A stretch of DNA of 64,000 bases, taken from assembly GCA_947501105.1 (NCBI GenBank), contig CANMUP010000002.1, positions 620,001-684,000 of the forward strand. Direction: 5' to 3'. The notes under the pieces are model-generated. The model made no database searches. It was not told the DNA's origin and saw nothing but the letters and a program-made list of their open reading frames with translations. Positions 52,605 to 60,310 of this stretch are shown one piece after another. The DNA is from an uncultured Flaviramulus sp. Lineage in GTDB: Bacteria > Bacteroidota > Bacteroidia > Flavobacteriales > Flavobacteriaceae. How positions within the stretch are numbered: the first letter of the stretch is position 1; each line of letters begins with the position of its first letter. The position numbers and the translations under genes were made by a program.

Positions 52605-55313
52605 TTAATATTTTAGAGTAAAATGATTTTTAAAAATTCTGCCATCTTGCAGTGTTATAGCAAACCAATAATCATCAGCAGGTAGTTTTTGCCCATTAAA
52701 TAATCCATCCCAACCTTCGCCAAGAGGATTTAATTGTTTGATTAGTTTTCCAAACCTATTAAAAATAACAATGTTTGTATTAGGTTGAAACATACTAGAA
52801 ATACCTAGCACTTGCCAAGTATCGTGCATGCCATCATTATTAGGTGTAAAAAATTTAGGAAAGCCAATTACAGAAACAGGTGTTTGCACTGTACCACAAT
52901 CGTTTTTAGTATCTCTAACGGTTATAGAATAAATACCAGGGAATACATTTTCAAAAACATTACTATCTTGGTAAGGCGCATATACTACATTATTTTCGTC
53001 GAGTAATCGATACTGATAAATACCTTCTCCAGAAACAAAAACAGAAATGACATTATTTTGAGTAGCATCAACAACTTCAATGTTTTCAAAAGTTGCAATA
53101 TTAGAAGGTTCAACAGTAATGGTTCTATCTTTAGTGCAACCATTAGCGTTGGTAACGGTTACGGTGTAAGTCCCTGCTTGGTTAATATCAATTATATAGG
53201 TGTTTTCTCCAGAAGACCAATTATAGGTGTAATTAGATGGGCTATCATTTATAATTGCTGCATTTAAAGGAACAGTAATAGGAAAAGTGTTGAGGCAGTA
53301 ATAAGCTAAAGCTTCAGTTTCAATATTAGGTAATTGGTTAACAGTTAAAAGCACTTCGCTTATTCCGTAGCAATTATTAGCGTTTTCTACACGCGCAAAA
53401 ATAATTTGAGAATAGGGGATATTATTAGTAAATGTTGTTCCTAAATTGTTTACTTCAAGTAAAGCATCATCATAAGTTTGATAATAAGAAATGGTTAACC
53501 CAGCAGGAAGCCCCATAACAATATCACTATCGGCATCATTTAAATTAAAATTAAAGAAACCATCTTCAGTTCCATCATCATCACAAGCAATAAGTTCTGT
53601 ATCACCAGAATCTGTAATACTAACATCAAGTGTTAATTCAGCAGGCGAGGAACAGTTTGTACGATTATCGATAACCTCGACATAAATGGTTTGTGGGTTT
53701 ACAGTATTGGTAAAGGAGTCTCCATTAACTTCAATGGTTCTAGCTGCATCGGTATAAAACTTAGTAGATAAATTGGCAACACCATTAGTTAAAGCATCAT
53801 TGGCTTGGTTAAGATTAAAAAGAGTCAATCCATCAATAGTACCATCTTCATCACATTGCAATATCGTTTCGTTAAAGGCTTCAGGGTTTTCGTTAAAAAT
53901 CACATAAGCTTCTCCTTCTAGTGCACAATCTCCATTGTTAGGGTCTATAAGCACTTCGTAATGACCGCTTTGGGTAACCACTAAGTCAAAATCATTTTCA
54001 GATAATGGTGCTTTGTCTACCATCCAAGTATATGTTGCACCAGTAATTTGATCGGCTGTTAATGTATAGGAACCGTTAACGCAAAGCGATAGGTTTGTTG
54101 TACTTTTTCCATCTTTTATGATATCAATTTGTTCATTAAAAAATGAAGCTATAAATGGAGGAAGTCCTTGAGAAGAATTATTTGGGGAAAGACTTATTGC
54201 ATTATGTTGATAATTACAAGAAACTCCTAAATTATTTGGATTGTTAATAACCCCTAAATTGGGTAAGCCAATGCTATAGGTGGCACTCAAGGCTCTATAT
54301 ATTTTCCCGTTTGGTCCCAATTGTAGTCCTCCTCTATATAATTGACGATCATCTATCACAACAGCAGAAGATTGAATGTCTGCTGCTAAAAGGTTATATT
54401 GAAGTAATGATGAGGTATGATTAGTAGGGTCATTGTTACTTGCCGGATTTCCTTGATCAAAGAAGTCATTTGATGCGTGTGCGTATAATAGTTGGCTATT
54501 AGGGGAAAATTCTACACCATAAGTAAAACCATTAGTTCCACTAATAAATAATTCATTTTGATTACTTATAATTCCAGTAGACACATCAAAATCATATATA
54601 TATAACCCATCACTTACATTTGCATTTGCAACCTTTGTACCATCAGGAGATAATTTTAAATAACCTCTTGCATCTGATATGTTTAAAGTAAAAGGAGAGG
54701 TTGTTGGAGAGTTGTTAACGCCTAAATCATTAACCTCAAAAGCATAGAATGTATCATAATTACCAGTACTGCCGTTTTGAGGAGCAAAGGTTAGTACCCA
54801 AATAGATTTTGTTATACAATCTTTTAATACAGCCGTAATTTTTTCAGAGCAGCGCTGAAGTAAATTTGTGTTTTTAGTAGTAACAGCACCTAAACCACCA
54901 TCTAGAGTTATATCTACTTCAGAATAATTTAAACCAAAATTATTACCATCGAGATTATTATCTACAGTAAAAATATAATAAATGTCATCATCATTTGGTT
55001 TTGGGACAATAATTGCAGACTGTGTGCTAGAGGAATCACCGTACAGCCCTAAACCATTTACCATGGTTGTATGGTTTTTATTCCATACACGAGAACCATC
55101 AGTGTAAAAGAGTAAATTACCAGAGCTGTCTGATATTGATGCGCAACCTTCGTTAGTAAATAATTGTCCATCACTTACTGAGGAAACCGTATTATTGTTT
55201 TGATTGAATTTTATACCGCCACCAAAGCCAAAATACCAATTTGCAGCTTCACTTTGGGCAAAGGCGTTTAGGCTGACTAAACAGCTTATTACGAATATGG
55301 CAATTCTTTTCAT
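52605..55313 (-). CDS. T9SS type B protein, propeller-like head with recently exchanged tail
   Basis: 902 residues with a signal peptide (MKRIAIFVISCLVSLNAFAQ). The head (about residues 20-400) is related to that of the 1112-aa protein: AANWYFGFGGGIKFN, ASISDSSGNLLFYTDGSRVWNKNH, AIIVPKPNDDDIYYIFT, YLKLSPDGTKVANAN, GVEFSPNSQLLYAH, GLQLGPNGKIYRA. After one Ig-like segment the protein joins, at NPEAFNETILQCDEDG, a tail nearly identical to that of the 815-aa protein, ending in FFTPNNDGMHDTW and FTLKY. The architecture suggests a mosaic of the other two genes. It is the first gene of the operon, with a TATCTTTG box upstream. Confidence 0.9.
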   Translation of the reverse strand: MKRIAIFVISCLVSLNAFAQSEAANWYFGFGGGIKFNQNNNTVSSVSDGQLFTNEGCASISDSSGNLLFYTDGSRVWNKNHTTMVNGLGLYGDSSSTQSAIIVPKPNDDDIYYIFTVDNNLDGNNFGLNYSEVDITLDGGLGAVTTKNTNLLQRCSEKITAVLKDCITKSIWVLTFAPQNGSTGNYDTFYAFEVNDLGVNNSPTTSPFTLNISDARGYLKLSPDGTKVANANVSDGLYIYDFDVSTGIISNQNELFISGTNGFTYGVEFSPNSQLLYAHASNDFFDQGNPASNNDPTNHTSSLLQYNLLAADIQSSAVVIDDRQLYRGGLQLGPNGKIYRALSATYSIGLPNLGVINNPNNLGVSCNYQHNAISLSPNNSSQGLPPFIASFFNEQIDIIKDGKSTTNLSLCVNGSYTLTADQITGATYTWMVDKAPLSENDFDLVVTQSGHYEVLIDPNNGDCALEGEAYVIFNENPEAFNETILQCDEDGTIDGLTLFNLNQANDALTNGVANLSTKFYTDAARTIEVNGDSFTNTVNPQTIYVEVIDNRTNCSSPAELTLDVSITDSGDTELIACDDDGTEDGFFNFNLNDADSDIVMGLPAGLTISYYQTYDDALLEVNNLGTTFTNNIPYSQIIFARVENANNCYGISEVLLTVNQLPNIETEALAYYCLNTFPITVPLNAAIINDSPSNYTYNWSSGENTYIIDINQAGTYTVTVTNANGCTKDRTITVEPSNIATFENIEVVDATQNNVISVFVSGEGIYQYRLLDENNVVYAPYQDSNVFENVFPGIYSITVRDTKNDCGTVQTPVSVIGFPKFFTPNNDGMHDTWQVLGISSMFQPNTNIVIFNRFGKLIKQLNPLGEGWDGLFNGQKLPADDYWFAITLQDGRIFKNHFTLKY
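52606..53888. repeat. Direct repeat, copy 2 (C-terminal coding region)
   Basis: Second copy of the 1.28-kb direct repeat found at 46791-48073. Similarity stops sharply at NPEAFNE of the coding sequence, where the two proteins have unrelated upstream domains. Confidence 0.95.
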
Positions 55314-55333
55314 CTTTCAGTAGCAAATGCTAC

Positions 55334-55341
55334 CAAAGATA
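55334..55341 (-). promoter_or_regulatory. Possible -7 box for the three-gene T9SS operon
   Basis: TATCTTTG on the minus strand, 20 bases before the start of the 902-aa gene and directly next to the stop codon of the ABC permease gene. It would drive the operon 55313-46790. Confidence 0.45.
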
Positions 55342-56175
55342 TTACAAATCTCTCTTTTTTAATAATCTGTACGATAAAAAGATAAATAGAGCTGTCCAAC
55401 TAAGGACTATAGCAATTTCGTACCAATGCACTGAATAATCGTATGACAAATCTTCGCCTACTTGAGCAGCAACTTCTTTAACTGCTGATAGCCTCGAACC
55501 TGGTTCGTCAATTAAATTCCACATTGATTTGAAAGGTAAGAATTGATAAATATTATCAGCCATATCTGTACCTCTGTTATAACCTGATACAAATAAATAG
55601 CTAAAAAACTCTATTAAAAATAAAACTATCATTGTTGCAACAGCAAATGCAGAACGTTTAATTAACATTCCAAGAAATAAACCAAAAGAGAAAAAACCAA
55701 GGAGCTTTACAAAGAAAGCAATCAAAAATTCTAAATCAGAAAAAATAATTGATATTTCAGTATAACTAGAATATATTAACCCTAAAATAAGTGAAACCAA
55801 AAAGACAAAAACAGTAGAAATAAAAGATAAAGCCACCACTGTGTAAAATTTAGATAGAATAAATTCCTTTTTGCTTAAACCATCAATTAAGTTTTGTTTG
55901 ATGGTTTTATTACTGTATTCATTTGCTACCATTGATACAATAACTAACAAAAGAAAAAACTTTAATAAAGCAGCAACAAAAGTATTAAAATGCCATATGT
56001 ATGGAAAGTTAAAGATGCCAAGTTCAGCTAGATGAAATTTTATAGGGCCAATATCAAACTTAATTGTTGCTAATAAGGAGATTAAGCTTAACAAGGCAAA
56101 GTATATTATTATTAAAACTTTACTAGCTTTATTATTGATAAGTTTGTGATATTCGATACTTAAAAGGCGTAACAT
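55342..56175 (-). CDS. ABC-2 type permease
   Basis: 277 residues with about six hydrophobic helices (first near residues 21-41). IEYHKLINNKASKVLIIIYFALL at the start and NEYSNKTIKQNLIDGLSKKEFILSKFYTV (about residues 85-113) have the ABC-2 permease pattern, in which NEYxxxTxxQNLxxGLSRxxFxxxK is the cytoplasmic signature of gliding/antibiotic-type exporters. It pairs with the ATPase gene that ends 31 bases upstream. The substrate is unknown. The last codons lie next to the promoter of the T9SS operon. Confidence 0.87.
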   Translation of the reverse strand: MLRLLSIEYHKLINNKASKVLIIIYFALLSLISLLATIKFDIGPIKFHLAELGIFNFPYIWHFNTFVAALLKFFLLLVIVSMVANEYSNKTIKQNLIDGLSKKEFILSKFYTVVALSFISTVFVFLVSLILGLIYSSYTEISIIFSDLEFLIAFFVKLLGFFSFGLFLGMLIKRSAFAVATMIVLFLIEFFSYLFVSGYNRGTDMADNIYQFLPFKSMWNLIDEPGSRLSAVKEVAAQVGEDLSYDYSVHWYEIAIVLSWTALFIFLSYRLLKKRDL

Positions 56176-56206
56176 ATAGTTAGTATATTTTGGTTGGGTT
56201 TAGTTT

Positions 56207-57109
56207 TTATTTGTTGTCTGTTAATTGTAAAAATTGTTCTTCTAAACTCTCTTTACGTTGCACTAAATGAGTAAGTATGATGCCTTTTTCAAAAAGATAT
56301 TTGTTGAAATCTTCAGATTTCATTGGCTCGTTTAAAAAAGCAGTTATTAAGCCATCTTTCTCTTTAATAGATTTGAATAAAGGATTGTTTTCTAATAGTT
56401 TAATTAAGTCATTTTGCTTATTACTCTTTAATTCAAAAAAACCATGACTGGAAATCATTTCATCTACGCGACCAGAATATAATTTTGCTCCTTTGCGTAA
56501 AACAACTACATGCGAACATACTTTTTCAACTTCATCTAATAAATGCGATGCCAGTAAAATAGTCGTCCCTTTAGTAGCAATTTGTTTTATGATTTCTCTA
56601 ATTTGATGAATACCTTGTGGATCTAACCCGTTTGTAGGTTCGTCTAAAATTAAAATTTCTGGATCGTTTAATAATGCAGAAGCAATTGCTAAACGCTGTT
56701 TCATACCGAGGGAGTAAGTTCTAAACTTACTATCTTTTCGTTCTAATAAGCCAACAAGCTCCAGTTTTTCTTCAACTTTACTATAATCCACACCTTTTAT
56801 TTTGCAAACCAACTTTAAGTTCTGCGTTGCCGTCATATATGGATAAAAGTTAGGACGCTCGATTATAGCTCCAACTTTTTTTAATGCATCATGTGTTGTT
56901 GTTTGTCCATCAAACCATTTAAAATCACCATGTGTTTTATTAACAACATTTAAAACAATGCCTAGTGTTGTAGATTTTCCGCTTCCGTTTGGTCCTAAAA
57001 TCCCATAAACATTACCTTTGTTAATGGTAAATGATAAATCTTTAACGGCTGTTAAGTAACCAAATTTTTTGGTAAGATTATTAATTGTAAGTATTGGTTC
57101 CAATGACAT
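56207..57109 (-). CDS. ABC transporter ATPase
   Basis: 300 residues. Walker A GPNGSGKST (about residue 39), signature YSLGMKQRLAIA, Walker B ILILDEPTNGLDPQG and the H-loop in LLASHLLDEVEKVC. A C-terminal region of about 80 residues follows (ELKSNKQNDLIKLLENNP onward). It belongs to the Ccm/BcrA-type subfamily that works with ABC-2 permeases; the permease gene lies downstream. GldA, the ATPase of the gliding-linked ABC system, is a relative of this type, but I see no proof that this is GldA. Confidence 0.9.
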   Translation of the reverse strand: MSLEPILTINNLTKKFGYLTAVKDLSFTINKGNVYGILGPNGSGKSTTLGIVLNVVNKTHGDFKWFDGQTTTHDALKKVGAIIERPNFYPYMTATQNLKLVCKIKGVDYSKVEEKLELVGLLERKDSKFRTYSLGMKQRLAIASALLNDPEILILDEPTNGLDPQGIHQIREIIKQIATKGTTILLASHLLDEVEKVCSHVVVLRKGAKLYSGRVDEMISSHGFFELKSNKQNDLIKLLENNPLFKSIKEKDGLITAFLNEPMKSEDFNKYLFEKGIILTHLVQRKESLEEQFLQLTDNK

Positions 57110-57227
57110 GTGGTTTTTATGCTGAAAAAAATATCAACAAGGTTAGTTATTAAAGTATGACGATGCTTAGTATATTTTGTTACATGATTATCAATAAAAG
57201 CTTTAAATTTGATTAACTTTATAATGT

Positions 57228-58280
57228 ATGCAAGATTTAAAAATATCTAAAAAGAAACCATCGTTTCCAATAACTGATAGGCTACACGATTATCTTTCTC
57301 AGTATAATAGAGATATAAAAATTCCTATTTTTTATGACGACTTATTACGTTTTCAAGGCTCTGTTGTTGTTTATGATAAAGAAGATAATGATACCTTATG
57401 GATACGTGTTTATTACAATGATTATGAAAGAGAAGAGATAGATCTGTCTTTAAAAAAGGTATACACTATTTTGCATTCTGATGGTAATGAAAGTACTATT
57501 CCATTTTTAAATGTTGATGCTATTGATTATTGTACGTTTGGAAATTCTAAACCATTCAGAATAAAAATCAGAAATATTTTAAACGATAATTACACGCATT
57601 TTTATGTGAAAACAGCAGATGCATCACGTGTTTATGGATTGGAGTTAGAGCACATGTTGTCGCCTTATAACTTGAATTTTTTAGTATATAAAAACACTTT
57701 AATAGAAGAGCATATTGCAGGAATTCCTGGTGACGAGTTTATAAAAAATATGTTACCAGATTGTAATAAATCTGAAAAATCGCAAATTGCAAAAGAGTTT
57801 GTTAAATTTAACGAACGTTGTATGATAAGGCTTTTAGGTGATATGCGATCGTACAATTATGTTATTGTGCCAACGCACGATTTTGATCATGTTGTTTATA
57901 AAATTAGAGCGATTGATTTTGACCAGCAATGTTACGAAGGAAAGTTTAATATATATAGACCCCAGTTTTTTAAAGAAAATTTAAAAATGGTAGAATTGGT
58001 TGCTGAAAGTTTTCAGAAATTCTCAATAGATCAATATAAGGTTGAAGAGCGCTCTATTTTGGTAAAGCGTTTAAAAAGTTTTCATGACAGAGCTGATGAA
58101 TTAATGGCTTGTATGCTGAAAGACACGATTTCTAAAGATGAAAATATAGATTTACTTAAGATGAAAATTTTTGAATATACGCAGGATGTAAAATTTAAGC
58201 GTTGTAAAAATATGGGGCAAATACTAAAAAGTGCTTTAGAGTATTTAATTAGAAATTATGAAGATGTAAACCCTAAATAA
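57228..58280 (+). CDS. Conserved-looking protein of unknown function
   Basis: 350 residues, no signal peptide or membrane segment. The N-terminal 150 residues are strand-rich (FQGSVVVYDKEDNDTLWIRVYYND; TFGNSKPFRIKIRNILNDNYTHFYVKTADASRVYGLELEHML). The C-terminal part has RCMIRLLGDMRSYNYVIVPTHDFDHVVYKIRAIDFDQQCYEGK (about residues 198-240) and then helices. The order of an N-rich segment (SYNYVIV) followed by AIDFDQ recalls the catalytic and metal loops of protein-kinase-like folds such as HipA. That is only a hint, and no Gly-rich loop or clear lysine is seen. It lies divergent from the ABC pair and converges on the PRiA4_ORF3-like gene. Confidence 0.75.
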   Translation: MQDLKISKKKPSFPITDRLHDYLSQYNRDIKIPIFYDDLLRFQGSVVVYDKEDNDTLWIRVYYNDYEREEIDLSLKKVYTILHSDGNESTIPFLNVDAIDYCTFGNSKPFRIKIRNILNDNYTHFYVKTADASRVYGLELEHMLSPYNLNFLVYKNTLIEEHIAGIPGDEFIKNMLPDCNKSEKSQIAKEFVKFNERCMIRLLGDMRSYNYVIVPTHDFDHVVYKIRAIDFDQQCYEGKFNIYRPQFFKENLKMVELVAESFQKFSIDQYKVEERSILVKRLKSFHDRADELMACMLKDTISKDENIDLLKMKIFEYTQDVKFKRCKNMGQILKSALEYLIRNYEDVNPK

Positions 58281-58289
58281 GCTTTAAGT

Positions 58290-58802
58290 TTAATTCCAGT
58301 TTTCATCAAAATCTAACCCATCGTAGTCATCAACATCTAGACCATCTTCAAACTCTTCTATATCATCATCGTCATCAGCTTCAAATAACTTTTCAGGAGC
58401 GGTATCTGGAACTTGACCTTGAACAAACATTAAGTTTGGGTAATCATGTCCTTCAGTTTCCTCAACAATTTCAGCAAGTTCAACATAAAAAGTCCACATG
58501 CTTAAAAAATCGTAAACATATATTAATTTGGTTTGAGCTTCATGTACAACACTATCCAGAGAAGTTTCGTTCATTAAACGCGCAGAATCATTTTCGCTTA
58601 AATCGAACAGCGAAATTTCTTCACCTTGTTCCCAAGTGTCATTACTTAAATAAAACGATGCCATTTCAGAACCATCAAAGCCAAAAGATTGTGTAACAAT
58701 ATTGTGTAAATCTTCAAGCGTATCTGTTTCTCGTATTTCTAAATCACGAAAAATATCATCTTCGGTATCATTATCAAGGATAACTCTAAATCTGTAAATC
58801 AT
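58290..58802 (-). CDS. PRiA4_ORF3-like family protein
   Basis: 170 residues. MIYRFRVILDNDTEDDIFRDLEIRETDTLEDLHNIVTQSFGFDGSEMASFYLSNDTWEQGEEISL matches the family named after plasmid pRiA4b ORF-3, with its first strand and FxFDxxxMxxFxxxxxxW pattern. It continues with LIYVYDFLSMWTFYVELAEI, the conserved YDFGDxW-like position. The last 30 residues are nearly all Asp and Glu. The family is often linked to mobile elements, but many chromosomal copies exist and no transposase is near. The function is unknown. Confidence 0.82.
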   Translation of the reverse strand: MIYRFRVILDNDTEDDIFRDLEIRETDTLEDLHNIVTQSFGFDGSEMASFYLSNDTWEQGEEISLFDLSENDSARLMNETSLDSVVHEAQTKLIYVYDFLSMWTFYVELAEIVEETEGHDYPNLMFVQGQVPDTAPEKLFEADDDDDIEEFEDGLDVDDYDGLDFDENWN

Positions 58803-58840
58803 TCTAAAAAATTATTGGTGCAAAGATAAGTCTTTTTGTA

Positions 58841-59854
58841 TTATTTACTAAAACGATGCAAAGTAAAAGTCATAGCGCTTAATAAGAAAAAAGCTCCTAT
58901 TTGATGTGCAATTCCTAGCCATAATGGAACGGCATAAAGTATAGTAAAAACACCTAATAAAAATTGGAACCCAACCAATACTAATAACATATTTATGCCT
59001 TTTCTTTGCAGGCTTGTATTCTCCAATTTACGAGCTTTAAACCATAGTATTAAAATAGAAATAACAACAAGGTAAGCTAAAGTCCTGTGAACAAATTGAA
59101 TAGCACTTGGGTTTTCAATAAGATTTTTATAAAATGGATCAAGCGCATAAACAGTGTGGTGAATAAGTTTGCCTTCGTTCATTAAAGGCCAATGATTATG
59201 CATTAAACCAGCTTTTAAACCAGCAACAAAGGCTCCATAAATAATTTGAATAACAAGAATTATGTAACTAACTACTATAAGGTTTCTAAACTTAATATTT
59301 GCTGGTTTTTTTCTTGGATAAAATAAATCTAATGCCACCCAAAGTGTAGCTGCAAAAGTGAGAAAAGCAGTGGTTAAATGTGCAGCTAAACGGTAATGAC
59401 TTACATCTGGCATGTCAACTAAACCACTTTTAACCATATACCAGCCCAAAAAGCCTTGAAACCCACCTAGAACTAGTAGAACTAAACATTTTTTAATCGT
59501 TTTTTTTGTGAGTTGTTTGGATATAAGAAAATATATAAATGGTATAATAAATACCATACCAATAATTCTACCTATTAATCTATGCAGCCACTCCCAAAAA
59601 TAAATGCTTTTAAAGTCATTAATTGTAAAATGAGAATGTAATTTTTGATACTCAGGGTATTGTTGATATAACTCGAAAGCTTCTTGCCATTCGGTTTCGT
59701 TAAGTGGAGGGATAGTGCCAGTTATCAGTTTGTAATTTGAAATCGATAAACCAGAATCTGTAAGTCTAGTTATGCCTCCAACAATTACCATTATAAAAAT
59801 TAGAAAGCACCCAGTAAGTAGCCAGTAAATAACTTTTTTGTTGTCTTTTTTCAT
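58841..59854 (-). CDS. ctaA: Heme A synthase (COX15/CtaA family)
   Basis: 337 residues with eight hydrophobic helices. The conserved elements are GGITRLTDSGLSISNYKLITGTIPPLNETEWQEAFELYQQYPEYQ, FWEWLHRLIGRIIG, HYRLAAHLTTAFLTFAA, HNHWPLMNEGKLI, QFVHRTLAYLV and AHQIGAFFLLSAM, whose histidines bind hemes in both halves. CtaA oxidises the C8 methyl of heme O to form heme A for cytochrome aa3-type oxidases. The length is typical. It is the last gene of the 62984-58841 operon, one base after the GNAT gene. Confidence 0.94.
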   Translation of the reverse strand: MKKDNKKVIYWLLTGCFLIFIMVIVGGITRLTDSGLSISNYKLITGTIPPLNETEWQEAFELYQQYPEYQKLHSHFTINDFKSIYFWEWLHRLIGRIIGMVFIIPFIYFLISKQLTKKTIKKCLVLLVLGGFQGFLGWYMVKSGLVDMPDVSHYRLAAHLTTAFLTFAATLWVALDLFYPRKKPANIKFRNLIVVSYIILVIQIIYGAFVAGLKAGLMHNHWPLMNEGKLIHHTVYALDPFYKNLIENPSAIQFVHRTLAYLVVISILILWFKARKLENTSLQRKGINMLLVLVGFQFLLGVFTILYAVPLWLGIAHQIGAFFLLSAMTFTLHRFSK

Positions 59855-59855
59855 G

Positions 59856-60308
59856 TTAGATAAGCTCTTTTTTAAAACATAAGCTGTTTTCTACATTTTC
59901 GTAGGGTCCGAAATTTGGAATTATAGTATAATCATTTTTTTTATAAAACTGAACAGCTTCAACTTGACGTATACCAGTTTCTAAAATACACGAATTATAA
60001 CCTAATTCATTACTCCAAACTTCCAATTCTTTTAAAATTTTAGATGCAATACCACCACTTCTGCTTTCAGGGTTTGTATACATACGCTTAATCTCCACAC
60101 TAGTTTTGTCAAACTCTTTAAATGCGCCACAACCAACAGGAATATGATTTAAATATGCTACAACCACATGCTTTAAAACATCAATATTATTGTATTGATT
60201 GTAGAAATCGTGGTCATCTCCATCAACAATTGTTAAATAAGAATCTAGTTTTTTTACTAAATTGATAAAGTCTGTATTTCCGGAATTTGTTCTAACTAAT
60301 TTTAGCAT
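59856..60308 (-). CDS. GNAT family N-acetyltransferase
   Basis: 150 residues. YLNHIPVGCGAFKEFDKTSVEIKRMYTNPESRSGGIASKILKELEVW (about residues 53-99) contains the acetyl-CoA loop (RSGGIAS, from the RxxGxA/G motif), and SCILETGIRQVEAVQFYKKNDY is the C-terminal helix and strand. The acceptor is unknown. It lies between the CCA-adding enzyme and ctaA with gaps of 2 and 1 bases, so it is fully embedded in the operon. Confidence 0.88.
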   Translation of the reverse strand: MLKLVRTNSGNTDFINLVKKLDSYLTIVDGDDHDFYNQYNNIDVLKHVVVAYLNHIPVGCGAFKEFDKTSVEIKRMYTNPESRSGGIASKILKELEVWSNELGYNSCILETGIRQVEAVQFYKKNDYTIIPNFGPYENVENSLCFKKELI

Positions 60309-60310
60309 AT

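Noticed and set aside
55342-57109. GldA/GldF gliding ABC transporter
   Set aside because: Only one permease gene is present, no GldG-like protein is adjacent, and the ATPase belongs to a large generic family.
58290-58802. Transposon remnant, because the family name comes from a plasmid ORF
   Set aside because: No terminal repeats, transposase or target duplication; the family is frequent on chromosomes.
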